From Bugula neritina (lineage: Eukaryota; Bryozoa; Gymnolaemata; Cheilostomatida; Bugulidae), in assembly GCA_964035545.1 (NCBI GenBank), contig OZ037769.1, forward strand, positions 14,159,133 to 14,223,132: a stretch of 64,000 nt of DNA. The letters run 5' to 3'. A program made the position numbers and the translations under genes. Each line of letters begins with the position of its first letter. The stretch's first letter is position 1. The notes under the pieces were generated by a model. It did not search any database, had not been told where the DNA came from, and saw nothing but the letters and a program-made list of their open reading frames with translations. Positions 45,697 through 58,738 of the stretch are shown one piece after another.

Positions 45697-48567
45697 CTAA
45701 AGTAAGAATAATATTAGTATATGATATAACTAATTGGAATAACAATTAAAACCCAATAATATAACCAATATCTATGCATTGATTCGATATATCATAATAG
45801 TAAAATATTACAATTGTGAGATGCAATATTGTTGAATATAAATGAAAAGTAGATAAGAACACAGTAGAGAAAACATTTAAATATTGAAGCAAAAATACGT
45901 CCAAAAAGTGGATTTGTTGTGAAACTAAATATATCTTTATCTTACAGCTAATTATTAACTACATAAATGAAACAATTTCATGGTGCCAGACAAACGATGC
46001 CTTACATAAAATATTGAGAGAATAAAATATGATAATAAGATAATTATTTATTGGTTAAAAGTTTGCTAAAAATGGAAGGATCTCCAATCGTGTTCCTTCA
46101 ATGAAGAGGACGCTCAGGACAGGGTTAGGTGGAGAAACCTAATTGAGCTAGGCTTTCAGTAGCCACCCACTATTTGAACAGAAAGGAGATAAGTGAGGAC
46201 AAAAATGTAAAGTGCCATAAACAATAACATGCTTAGGAAGATTTCCAAAGACATAAAGAGAAAACTAAAAGTTTAGCTTTCTCACCCGAAAAAAATCCCA
46301 GCAGAGGAAGCATCGAGTGGAGTAGCAGGTTGTCAAGGAGATATGACAAATTTCTACATGAACACGCATCTTGGTGTGCGACCAACTACAAATAGAGAAG
46401 TTCACAATTCAGCTACAGAAAAAACATTAAAATTCAGACAAGAGTATTAAAACAAAACAAGTAAAATATGATGGTGCAATATAAATATTATTATGGAGAG
46501 AATAAAATATGTTTGAGTACCAGAATGTACATGGGTAGCACTGATGCCAGTTATTATAAGTGTTACTTAAAATAGTTTTTAGTTTATAGCCTAAGTCTAA
46601 AAACTTGATTTTTTGTAAAAATTAAACATATTCCCATCTTAAAGTTAATAAATACCTACTAGTACACTAAATAAACAATTGTAATAACATAATTGTTAGT
46701 ATAATTATTATTAAAATTATTTATTATTCATTTCCGAGTTCATACTTTCAACTTGAACTCAGTTGAGATTAGAAATAAAATTTGACTTACTTACTCTAAA
46801 GTAGATCTGTTACTTTAGGTTTATACCCTAAATGATTATGATTATCATCATCATGCCTCTGGCTGATGGTAATGCTGGTGGTCATAATCAAATTGAAATT
46901 CGATCATTAACATCATGATGATGATCATCATCATGGTGATGGTCATCATCACCATGCTTATTGACCCATTTTTTTCTGTTGTTATTAAAGTAATGGCAAA
47001 CATATTGAGGCAGCAAAAAAGTTCCTCATTTGCTACGTTCTCACATTAAGAGACCGGTATGTTAAATACAGAAATCAATTAATAGATCCGTAAGCCTTAG
47101 GTTTATCAGCTTGCATGTTGATAATATTGTTGCAGTGTTTGGCTAACTGCAGTTCAAAATGGAAACGGGCAAAAGAATAGTTAAGAGCCGTCTGAATTTA
47201 AAAATTATTTTTTCGGGGTACATAAAATGTCTCTCAATATTACAATTTTGTTTTCAGGAACCTAGGTTGAGTTAACAAAATTTCCATGTATGAGTCTGCG
47301 CAATTCGTTTCCGCTTTCTTGTGTTTCCAATGCTTTCAGAGCTTAATTTTCATTTAATTTCATCATTACACTCGCAGTAAATGTAATATTATAAATATAT
47401 ACGTTTAACACTATATATTATATTATCTTGTCTCATTCACTGAACCGAAAAAGACTAGTTTTTAATTCAGTAGTTCCACTGCTTCTGTTGCAATAATTAT
47501 TTTACTGTTTTAGTTTTTGCCTCTTTCTTTTTCTTTTTCAGTTTTTGACTTTGAGTTGGCCTTGCCATCTTGATATTTAGTTTTATTATGCATTAAATTT
47601 AAATTTGAGAATATAATAATAAAATATTAGTAAAATTAAATCACTGGTAGTGGGTCACTTTTAGAAAGATGAAATATAATCTTAGTGCTAAACTAAATAA
47701 AACTTAAATTAATTAAACTTAAAGTTATAGATTAAGTTATACTTACACTTAGTCTTACTTACAGTTACACACTCACAATTATACTGCTACTTATGGTTAA
47801 ACTTAATGACTTAAGTTATTGCTATGCCTTATGTATTATTGACTTTCAATTATTAGGACACCGAGAGTAATTAAAATTAATTATGAGATTGATAACCCTG
47901 TTATAAAGTTAAATATTAAATTGAGATCAAAATGTAATCATTATGATTATGATCATGATGATGAAGTTATGATGATTCAATTTTAGTTTAAAATACATCA
48001 TGATCATGTTATTTTTTAATCATAATTTGAATATATGTTATTTATTTCAATCAATAATTTATTATAATTAATTAATATTATTATAGTTTAATTTTCTATC
48101 ATAACTATTTATAACTTTAGTTTTACTACTGAAAGTACAAAAGTCAATAGCTTTAACTTTAATCTTTACTTTTAAGCAGGGCTTTTAGCTGTAGCTCAAT
48201 CTGACTCTTTGTTGCTGGGGTGTAAACAGTAAAATTAATGAAAATTTGCTAGTGAATTCAACATTCTTGTTCTAAACTTGAAATTTGTTGAACTACTTCA
48301 ATCTTAAAGCTGGAATGTGCCAAATCTGAAATAACATAAACTTGAACTTATTTTTGCACTTGCAGTTACTTTCATAGCGAAAGTCTTGTTTTAAATAGTT
48401 TTGATATCTGTAGTGTGAGTTATTATCATTTATAAAATCACTTAAATTTATGACTTCTCTCTAGTTTGCTATTTGTCTTGCTATCTGCGCTGCTATCCGA
48501 TGTAATCAGATAAAATTATAAGTTAGATATATCGCCTATCTATAAAATATTGGGAATATTTTCTAGT
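45697..48567. promoter_or_regulatory. Shared 5' region between divergent KANK and TRMT2A
   Basis: KANK is transcribed leftwards from near 45.7 kb or beyond and TRMT2A rightwards from 48.57 kb, so promoters for both should lie here. No TATA/Inr pair can be assigned in such AT-rich DNA. ATCATGATG-rich simple sequence (46845-46965) and TTAAACTTAA-type repeats (47690-47830) are the only clear structures. TTTTCTAG directly before the TRMT2A ATG looks like a 3' splice site, suggesting a 5' UTR intron. Confidence 0.4.
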
Positions 48568-51500
48568 ATGGCAACACTTGAAGGCTCCTTATCCAAAGAT
48601 GATGTTGAATCAAATGTGAATACAGCGATTTCATCAGATCAAGGGTCTGATGCAGTTGCTTCTCAAAACCAACCAGGTACCTCCACAAATACTGTCACAT
48701 TAGTCAAAGACGATGACATACCCCAAGATGCTGTGGAAGACAACTCTAAAGCTGAACAACCTGTTCTATATAGTACAGAGAATTTTAAAATAAGAATCGG
48801 CAACATTCACCCTCGGAGTGCCCATAGTGTGAGTAAAATGTCTAAATCCATGTGCAGATTTCTATTTAAGTATGTCTTTTATTAAAATAAACTATCTTTC
48901 AGGAGATGTATTTGAGGCCAATTTGTCCGAAGAATTGCAAATATAACTCTGGATAAAGTATTCGCTTAAAGTCAAAACTCTTTTATATTTTTTCAACTAC
49001 TGACTCACGGTAACACAACATTTCAAAAATACACACTGGCAATTTTTGAAATGTGTATATTCGGAAAATTACCGGTTCACTAGAACATACTCTAGTTTGC
49101 TTTTTGAAACCACCTTTCAGTATAAGCTCTTCTAATAAGAAAATTGCATAATTATAGGTAAAAAGTTATTCAATAACATACACTTTTCTGTAAATATTAT
49201 CGTATTACCATTTTAGTGAACTGAATTTTTGTTTAATAAAGTAACTGTGGTTAATGTACATGTTGCTATAATTTTATTGCAAACACACATGGCTGACTTA
49301 GCTATGAGATGTAACAGAATTCTCTTCTGATCAAATTATATAACATTATTTTAATATATTCTATTGGTTAACCCTTTTAGCAAATCAAACAAAAGTTGAC
49401 ATCTTTGAAGTTGAAGCCAAAGAAAATTAAAAAGATGGACAAGTGTGACTGGGCATTTGCCACATTTTGGTAAGCTGGTAGATTTAAATTCAACATAATT
49501 GAATCACAATATCTTAGCTATGGTGAGCCACATGTGTTGTACATCCTCAATACTGTGCTTATATAGTTGTGAAGAAGATCGGCAGAATGCCATGAAAGTT
49601 CTAGAAGGTTTACAGTGGAGAGGCAAGACTCTTTATGTCAAGGTATCAGTTAGTATACTAATATGATATTAACTGATTATCTATTAGTTAGACTTAGTCC
49701 GCATCAGCCTATATAACTATGTATTGCAGAGGGGGTGTCTATCCTGCCCTCTGGTGGCAGAACTCTTAGTCTATGTATTGTATGCCTCACTAGAGAAACT
49801 AATAAATAACTCACACAAGTTTATAGTTGCTATCTCCATGAGAAACCCCTGATGGAAGGGTTTTTTGTTAAATCAGGCTAAGAACTTATTCAGATGAGGC
49901 ACAAGAGCAATTATGACTGAATGCTCTTCCTAACATCACCAATGGCTTTTTCGGGTTTCGAACCCATGACTTCTTGTTTACTAGGCAAACACTCTTACCC
50001 CTAGACCACGGCTGTTCCCTTAGACGAACTAGTGAATGCTTCATGATAAGACAACTCTAGTAGGTGTATGTACTACATACTGGTATTTTCTAATCGACCA
50101 TCATCGAAATGTCTTGTTTGAGCTAAAGCTTCAATTATAAAGTTTTACACTAAAAAATTGTCATTTCTGTTACATAATTTTTTATTCAAATTCTCTCTTG
50201 AGTTTTCTGTTCAACAACTCAATCAGTTATAATCAGGTATAATAGTATGATGTGAATTGTAATTGCTGCTGCTGCCCCTTATGGCCGTCTCTCAGTGCAC
50301 CTCCTTCAAATTGATGATAAATTGAACTGTTTCATGCGATGTGTTTTACAGAAGGCTGAAGCAGCTACTGATCCTCTGTTAAACCGGAAAAGGCGGGCTG
50401 GTAGGTATACCCCACCTTCTTCTGTAGTTTAGGTACACAGTCTACTGTAGGTTTAGGAGTTGTCATCTCTATTCTGGACATAGTGTATAGCTGAGGTTTG
50501 ATCACACTTCGGGGCTTTTCCTAAAAATTATGGCTGGTTTTAGTAAAGTGCTCTTTCTTTCCTTTCGTAGTATAAGTATTAGTTTTCTAGAGATACTTTC
50601 TACATGCACACATTTTACACCTGTCGGCAGATCTCTGTTGAAAACTGCTGCCGTCTGAATATATCCAATGTTATGATTCCAGTTCTGTGTCAGCCAGTGT
50701 TTTCGAGAAATATGTCTGAGTATAAACTTTTCTAGTTGTGTTCTGATTGTATTATGCAGATGAGTCACATGATGCTGGGGTTGCTAAGCAACAGAAAGTT
50801 ATACTCACAGCTGATGAGTACAGGGAGAAGCTGCTGAGCAAAACGTGTCCGCTATGGAGCATGAGCTATGATGAACAGCTCAAGGTCTCGTATAGTATTT
50901 ATATAATATATATCCTTATATATTATATGTATAATATAGTCTCATTTATTATAAAATCTTATGCAATGAAATAAAACTGTCTTATAGTTCAATGATCTCA
51001 TGTATTCCTATATTATATTATACATATATATTATTGTATATTTTTATACATTATATAGTCCTATTTATTATATAGTCTTACATATTATATATTATATGAT
51101 ATTATATATTAGTCTTATATATTATGTTATTGTCTTATATATTGTATAGCTTTATATATTATATAGTCCTATGTATTATGTAGTCCTATACATTATACAG
51201 TCTTACAAATTCTATTATATATGGTGTTGCTAAATGACTATACAGCTGTCAAGTTGAATGTTACTACTTCTTCTGATATTTTATTCACTGCAGAGCTACA
51301 CACTTATCTTACTGCCCAACTTTCATGAGTTATCAGTCCTTGCGGTTTTTGACATGAAAAACGTAATGATAGAAGGATGTGGTATGGATCCTGATGTGAT
51401 AATTTGCTATACATTTCCAGCACAAAGAAGATAAAATAAAGAATATATTATCAAGTTTGAAAGAAGCAATGATGAAGGCATACAAAGACTCGAAGTTACC

Positions 51501-54500
51501 AAAGTCTGAATACCCCAATACCGATTATAAAGATCTGTTACTGCCCATCAAACCTTCTGTATGTATACCAGACGTCTTGTAGTAAACTAGTTCCCCTCTG
51601 TATGTATACCACATGCCTAGTAGTAAACTAGTTCCCTTCTGTATGTATACCACATGTCTAGTAGTAAACTAGTGTGTATACCACATGTCTTGTAGTAAAC
51701 TAGTTCCCTTCTGTGTGTATACCACATGTCTTGTAGTAAACTAGTTCCCTTCTGTATGTATACCACATGTCTTGTAGTAAACTAGTTCCCCTCTGTATGT
51801 ATACCACATGTCTAGTAGTAAACTAGTTCCCCTCTGTATGTATACCACATGTCTAGTAGTAAACTAGTTCCCTTCTGTGTGTATACCACATGTCCAGTAG
51901 TAAACTAGTTCTCTTCTGTGTGTATACCACATGTCTAGTAGTAAACTAGTTCCCCTCTGTATGTATACCACATATCTGGTAGTAAACTAGTTCCCTTCAG
52001 TGTGTATACCATATGTCTAGCGGTAACTTCTAATTGAATAGTTTCTGTTTACTGGTGTTAACCCCTCCCCTTTCCTACCAAGTCAATCGTTTTTGCTGTT
52101 CATTTTCACTCCCAGTCTGATATTAATATTATGTTAATATTCTGTAGCCTCAAACAGACGGCTACAGAAATAAATGTGAGTTTACTGTGGGACGCCACCC
52201 TATATCTGATGGTATGTTTGTTTTCATCCTAAACTATTAATCTAAGTTTGTCAACACTCCTTGTTGAGATGTACTACACACTGTCGGTAATCTGAGTAAA
52301 TTTATCCATGCCGTTTTTCAGTCAACCATAAGTAGGCTAAGTTTTATCATTAGCTATTGCTGCTACTTAATCTTTAACGTATTGGTCTTCTCTTTTCTAA
52401 GCAGCTTCTACTGCCTATTGTAAGCTGAGGCAAAACTTCTATCTCTACTAAAACTTTAAGAAGATGGTGTTTTCCGAGTTGTAGTTATCATCTCATGATA
52501 GTGTTGGCTAAAACCATGCTAAGCCACTGTTGGCTACATTCATTATGATTTTCTTTTTTGCAGAAGTGACAGTTGGGTACAGACTAGGAGAGTACCGGGA
52601 AGGGACGGTAGCGGTCCTCGAACCAACACACTCTCCAAACACCTCTCAGGCTATGAAGGACGTGGCTTCCAGTTTCCAAGACTTTGTGAGACAGTCAGCG
52701 TACGCGCCCTTTGACCCCGTCAGTCAGCAAGGTCACTGGGTGTGGCTGCTGGTGAGAGAAACGACCCTCGGCGGTCTCATGGTGATGCCGACGTTCGTTG
52801 GAGAAGGGCTGACCCAGGTGGGTGCTGCCTTTTAGTAAACATTGTGTAGATTGCGTCTGCTGTCGGCAGCAAGACTGGTATATGAACTCGAGTGACTAGA
52901 CTCTAAACATACTCCGACGTGTGATTAGACTCTAGATTGTGAAAATAGTGATAGGCAAACTCGCTGACTAGCTCTAATATAGGCTTACTCCAATGTGTAA
53001 TTAGATAGATTCCAGGTGGTGAAAATTAGATGTTCAATAGTAGTTCTTCAACTTGGTTTGTGTCTCAACTTATACTGGGAGAGTCTTAGCTATAGCTGTG
53101 GGGGTTACCAGTCTAGGCTTTGTCTAAAACTACAAATGGATTATTGAGTAGTCATTAGTTTTGGGACTTCTTATTGTGAATGCATTTGTTTGCTAGGGGT
53201 GAGAATTCATGTTTCTTGCTGATTTTCTCACAAATAATTTTAATTTCTAATGACGTTTTAAATATTCTAAATAATTTTAGAAGCTTTTTTTCTTTATAAA
53301 CATCAAATTAATCCATCATTATAATTATTTTATTTATTTGATGAAAATCTCAAGGCTTCTGTATAATATGTGCATTTTTTGCACACGTATCTGAGTAATA
53401 GCCTATTTATGCTAGATTTGTTTGTATATTTAGTATTTTATTTCTACATTCTGTAACTTTTTTCTCTAGGAAGAACTAGAAGGTGTAAAATCCAACATTC
53501 TTAAATATTACACAGAAGGGGACGGCAAGAGTTTTAATGTGACGTCTCTCTACATCAATATTAGCCCCAGGCAGTAAGTAGTGGTTAGTAGGAGTTGTCA
53601 TAACCTGTTTTTCCTGATCACGCATTGTACAAACAACTTAAATGTGTTTTGTTATTCAACGTAGTGAATTATTTTATTTGTTTGAAATCGTTCTCCAAAC
53701 TGATGTACCTTCAAAGTCAATCTTTAGTTTGCCTTCTATAATAATAATCATTAAATAATTCAAGTTATGTTTTTTGTAATTTGAAGTAAATCTATCATAA
53801 AAGTGTTTTTATTAATTAAGTTTTACTTTTTCATGACACCGTATTATATATCTGGGTGGTTGCAGCTTTCATATGACTTTAAATACTTTTGTTACTCAAC
53901 AATAAATATTATCACCACAGCAGCTTCAATATAACAAGTCTTTATAGATTTTTAATTATTTCTGTTTATAGGAAGAAGAGTGAAACAGAGACTGCCCCAC
54001 CCGTACATCTATATGGTGATGAGGTAAAACATGCGCTACATACAACATCCTATTTAGTCTGTGTTCTTTCTTCTTCAAACTTGAATCTGTTTTTCCGTTC
54101 TCGTTAGAGTTTTCTACTCTTGTGCAGTTTGCTCACACATCAGTGTAGTATTTGTCACGGGTTGAAATATTGTTTAAATTCTTTCTAAACGTTTTGTTTG
54201 TTTATTAACAGCTAGTTTGCGGGGCTCCAAGACAGCTCCTCAGTTGTGCTATACATTTGGGTGCTAGAACTGGGGCTATGTGATAATGCACCTAGTTTGG
54301 TATATTTTAGACTATAGAAGAACAGTTGCTGGGTTTAAAGTTTCAAATATCTCCTTCGGCCTTTTTTCAAGGTAATTCTATGTTTTAATATTGATATTTT
54401 TCCAACTAATAAATCTTTTTCTCTTCAATACACTTACAGTCACTATACCTGTAAGAATTCCTTATGGAAATGGTTTTGTTTTTAAAGTTTTCTTAGTAAC

Positions 54501-57437
54501 TATTTTTATGTAGCAAAGGAGCAATTATGACTGGAAGCTCTTCGTACAACTCTGCTGGTGTGTTCACTCAAACCCCTGACCTCTGGTTAACTAGGCCAAT
54601 ACCAATGAAATGTTGAATGACACTAAAATATTCTCCCAATGGTCACCTTTATGCAAAAATAGCCAAAATTCAAGCATTTAATTTTTTCAGTAGCCTCAGT
54701 GGGGTTTTATCTCAATGATAGACCCGGTACCATGTTTGTTTATTAGTTTACCTCAACTTACCTCTGATATACTGAGTAACTTGTTGTGTAGTGAACAAAG
54801 AAGGAGCTGAGGTTCTGTACAGCGCTATCTCTGAGTTTGCGGGGCTCACAGACGACTCCTCAACTGTACTGGATGTGTGCTGTGGAACTGGAACTATAGG
54901 AATGCTCTTGGCATCTGTGAGTGGATTTTACAAAATTATAAACTGTTTCAGGAAATATTTGGTTATTGGATTATATATCATTATTGTATTAGCATAATAT
55001 TTTTATTTCATTTATATATATTATCTTTTATTAGCATACTATGTTGTATTTTTAGATTTTATTTTATTAATATAATAATTTATTATATTTTAGGTATAAT
55101 ATATAATATAATGCTATTAAAAATTTCACCTGCCGTGTGGAATATGGTATAAGTAACAATTATTATGGTTAGTGGTATTGTTTAATAAAAACTGCAATCA
55201 TGTTTCTTTCAATATTAACTATAAGAAAAGGTCTTATTGTATAGCTCAATGTGCCTGTATATATTATATAATTATCTGTTCTTTTATCTCAGTTTTGTTA
55301 TCTGAACACTATTACTATAATCTAATGAATATTATAGCACGCTAAAAAGGTGATAGGAATAGAGCTGGTACCTCAGGCTGTGTCAGATGCCGAGAAGAAC
55401 GCTAAGCTAAACGGTGTGTTTATATTACTTTTATTCTTGTATTTTGCCTGGATATTTCTTTGTCAGGATTTATTTTGAACTTTATATGTTTAGATATGAT
55501 CTGTGTTATGAATGGTTACTATGTATTACTGCTAGTTTAAGTAGTCGAATTCCTGTAGGTGTAGAAAATATCAGCTTCAAATGTGGAAGGGCGGAGTCAG
55601 TACTCCCCGAACTTATGAACTCTATGAGAAGTGAAGAGCCACTGGCTATAGTAGATCCACCTCGAGCTGGGCTGAGTAAGGATTGTGTTTCTCTATTTTA
55701 TATTTCTGTTTGATTTATTCTTCAATATTGACATGTTGTTTGTATACGTGTATCTTAGTCTTCTCTCTCTCTCTCTGCTTCTGGTTTTAATCATGGTAAT
55801 ATGTGCCATACCATGCTGTTACTACACTATTACTATACTATTACTACACTATTACTATGCTATTACTACACTATTACTATGCTATTACTACACTATTACT
55901 ACACTATTACTATACTATTACTACGCTATTACTACACTATTACTACACTATTACTACACTATTACTACACTATTACTACACTAATACTACACTATTGCTA
56001 CATTATTACTACACTGTTACTACACTATTACTACGCTGTTACTACGCTATTACTACGCTATTACTATACTATTACTACACTATTACTATGTTATTACTAC
56101 ACTATTACTCCACTATTACTACGCTATTACTACACTGTTACTACACTATTACTACACTATTACTACGCTATTAGTACACTATTCTACACTATTACTATGC
56201 TATTACTACACTATTATTACACTATTACTACACTATTACTACACTATTACTATGCTATTACTACACTATTGCTACATTATTACTACACTACAATACTGTT
56301 ACTACACTGTTTATGTTTCTAGTTGGAAAAATATTTTGTAGTTTTGCTGTTCATTTACTTTCAACTCAATAAGTATAGTAGAAGACTATGTGTCGTATCT
56401 TATATCTTGACCCAGATTTACTGACTACTAAGTGTTGCACTTTCTGATTTCCTTCAGTAACATTCTATGCATTGAAATATCATGTGATACTATGCAACCA
56501 TTTGGTGCTATCTGATTGGTCTATTCTGTAGACCGAGAAGTCCTCTCAGCGTTACGGAAAAGTCCGTCTCTCACCAAGTTAGTCTATGTGTCTTGTGAAC
56601 CTCGCAGTGCACTGAAGAACTTTGTAGAGTGAGTATGTGGTACATATCAGTAAAGTGATAACAATGCAGTTTGGGAAACGTAGTCTAATTGACATGCTTT
56701 TATGATGTGATCCTGCTTTTATAATACCTGTGTGTTGTGTGAATGTGGAACACACTTCTAATGCCATTTACATGTTCTATGCAATATTATATTATATATT
56801 AAATAGTTTAAATGACATACTTTTAATTAGTGATTCCAATTTTATAATTGTTTTCAAACTGGGAATTCTATCTTCGTAATACGAGGGCGATTTGAAAAGT
56901 TAAGATGATTTTTTTATAACACAAATTGCGGTTGTGACATATGCCTTATTCTTAGGACTATGTTCTTTTGGGTTTTTTACACTGTAATTATTTTGATAGT
57001 TTTGATGCAATTTTTAGAGTAAATTAATATGGCAGCTAGCCCTCTATGTTGTATGGCTGCGAGATACATTTTCATTCGCCTTTGCCTGCTATATGTATAT
57101 AACAATACTTCCGTTTCTACTGATACCTTCACATTCTGCTACCGTTATATCTCACATACTGATAACAGTGGATTCAGTGCGTATGCTCTGTTACTAGTTC
57201 ATGCGTTTATTACATGTACCTAATATATAGCATAACACAGCTTTCTATTTCCCTGCTGAGTATAATATCTGTATACTGAATGCATGTAGGTTGATGAGAC
57301 CTCCTTCTAAGAGATGGAGAGGAGATCCATTCAAACTAGTCAAGTTACTTCCTGTAGACATGTTTCCTTTCTCCCAACAATGCGAACTGGTACTTCTCTT
57401 TGAGAGAGAGCCCCCTACTTCCCAGGATTCTGGATGA
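48568..57437 (+). CDS. TRMT2A: tRNA (uracil-5-)-methyltransferase homologue A, 16 exons
   Basis: Methylates U54 of cytosolic tRNA to 5-methyluridine using S-adenosylmethionine. Exons: 48568-48828, 49381-49469, 49567-49642, 50352-50400, 50760-50884, 51421-51558, 52148-52211, 52564-52817, 53470-53573, 53972-54023, 54311-54371, 54792-54916, 55338-55413, 55559-55675, 56532-56628, 57290-57437. All are GT..AG and in phase, giving 611 aa (human 625). An acidic N-terminus is followed by an RRM (about 72-142), then YRNKCEFTVG and FQISPSAFFQVN. The SAM-binding loop is DVCCGTGTIG (about 452-461) and DPPRAGL (about 524-530) follows. The catalytic cysteine is in VYVSCEPRSAL (Cys about 552). In known TrmA/TRMT2 enzymes this box is usually SCNP; here Asn is Glu. 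ATG 48568 has A at -3 and G at +4. A polyadenylation signal AATAAA lies at 57630. Confidence 0.95.
49720..50015 (-). mobile_element. tRNA-derived SINE, copy 1
   Basis: The minus-strand head has a Pol III A box TGGTCTAGGGG (50008-49998) and B box GGTTCGAAACC (49964-49954) with tRNA-like spacing. An unrelated body and tail follow to about 49720. The acceptor-stem halves do not pair, so it is not a functional tRNA. It lies in the TRMT2A intron 49643-50351, antisense to the gene. Confidence 0.8.
51552..52022. repeat. About 41-bp minisatellite built from the TRMT2A exon 6 end plus its 5' splice site
   Basis: About 11 copies of a unit reading CCTTCTGTATGTATACCACA, then a CTAGTAGTAAACTAGTT half. 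The first copy is the real junction, exon end CCTTCT|GTATGTATACC at 51558. The repeat includes the last coding bases and the donor, and so repeats the splice site down the intron. One unit is shortened (51672). Confidence 0.92.
54510..54600 (-). mobile_element. tRNA-derived SINE, diverged copy 2
   Basis: Aligns with the central part of the 49720-50015 SINE (GGAGCAATTATGACTG, GCTCTTC, CTCAAACCCCTGAC, GTTAACTAGGCCAA) in the same orientation. The A box is lost. TRMT2A intron. Confidence 0.65.
55815..56310. repeat. About 11-12-bp minisatellite (CTATTACTACA) in TRMT2A intron
   Basis: About 40 units of ACTATTACTACA with G and T variants, in the intron between the DPPRAGL and catalytic-cysteine exons. 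Three overlapping LLLHYYY-type open frames are repeat artefacts. Confidence 0.95.
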
Positions 57438-57949
57438 AAACTCTGGCTAATTTTTGTCTAAGGATGTTTAGCAGCTTTCCACGAAAAAGATTTTAAATTT
57501 CGGTAATTTTAATATAAGATTAATGTAAAGCAATGCTGTGTATATAAAGCTGAAATGATTGTAATCTTTATATTGTATATATTCATTATCATTATGGTAT
57601 TAATGGTTCTTTTTACGTGTTCTTCTATGAATAAAATATATATAATTCTATAATTTGCCGTTTACTATTACTGCATAACTAGATACACAACCTGTTTGTG
57701 GGATCATTTAGGTCAACTCCTTGAAAACAGTAGCATTTTTCGAGTAAAAGGACAAAGATTGTAATTATTTTGACAACACAATATTTTTCCTGGCCTGTGT
57801 TTTTTACATGATGTTGAAATTATTGCTCTATGAGTAATATTTTTGAAAAAATATCAATATATCATTAATGTTAAAGTGTTAGAGCTTGCATTTCATATAA
57901 TTATTAGGACATTTTAACAAACACAATTATGAAACCACACAAAATCCAA

Positions 57950-58160
57950 CTATTTAATAGTATACATTCTATAACTTTGCATCACAGAGTATAACATAAT
58001 TATGATAATATTGAGAGAGAGTAGTATAAACAGCTTCCTTCAGCAAATGAGAGATTCAAAGTGAGCTGAGAGTCAGTTTGATTGTTGAGCTGGTTGTATG
58101 ACACAACGTAATGAAAAATACCCTCATTGTTGTCATTATGTTACATTATTCTGAAGTACT
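57950..58160 (-). repeat. Inverted copy of the 5' flank of the small gene at 21293
   Basis: On the minus strand it matches 21110-21300 closely, including CATTACGTTGTGTCATACAA, CAACAATCAAACTGACTCT, AGCTCACTTTGAATCTCTCA and the start-codon context GAATG(C/T)ATACTA. After that the match stops, and the frame here would end within a few codons. The promoter was therefore copied without a working gene body. Confidence 0.8.
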
Positions 58161-58454
58161 GAATAAAAAATACGCTTAGTGTAATCAAATTAGTGCGTGT
58201 CTGTTTATAGTTATCTTAGCTATATTGAGATTCTACAAAGAAAAGCTAACAGCCAGTGCTAACTGAAAGACCTCTGGCATTTGGCAATAGTTGGTGCTAG
58301 TGGACTAGTTGCAATTTTAAGAGAGCAAATATAAGTGATCGAAGCATTTATATTAATTACATTGTTTCTTTGTTGTGGAATACAAATGTTCGTATGTTTT
58401 GTATTGTTTATGATGAGATTATTTAAGTTTTGAATTGCAATTGTAGTCTTGCCG

Positions 58455-58738
58455 ATGTCACCCAGTATCAAACCATGTCATCCAGTGTCAAATCATGTCA
58501 CCCAGTGTCAAATCATGTCATCCAGTATCAAACCATGTCACCCAGTGTCAAATCATGTCACCCAGTGTCAAATCATGTCACCCAGTATCAAATCATGTCA
58601 CCCAGTGTCAAATCATGTCACCCAGTATCAAATCATGTCACCCAGTGTCAAGTCATGTCAATCAGTGTCAAATCATGTCAATCAGTGTCAAATGGTGTCA
58701 AATGATGTCAACCAGTGTCAAATGATGGCAACCAGTGT
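58455..58738. repeat. 20-bp tandem repeat (AATCATGTCACCCAGTGTCA)
   Basis: About 14 units of 20 bp with point variants, directly repeated without spacers. The overlapping 76-103-residue open frames are artefacts. Not a CRISPR array. Confidence 0.95.

Noticed and set aside
48550-48567. Extended TRMT2A N-terminus starting at TTG 48550
   Set aside because: TTG is not a normal animal start; the ATG at 48568 has a good context and a likely 3' splice site sits directly before it.
49950-50015. Functional tRNA gene on the minus strand
   Set aside because: A and B boxes are present but the acceptor stem does not close and the sequence runs into a SINE body with a second diverged copy.
51552-52022. 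Possible CRISPR-like array
   Set aside because: Tandem units without variable spacers; better explained as a minisatellite derived from a splice donor.
55685-56322. Open frames of LLLHYYY type up to 173 codons
   Set aside because: Minisatellite within a TRMT2A intron.
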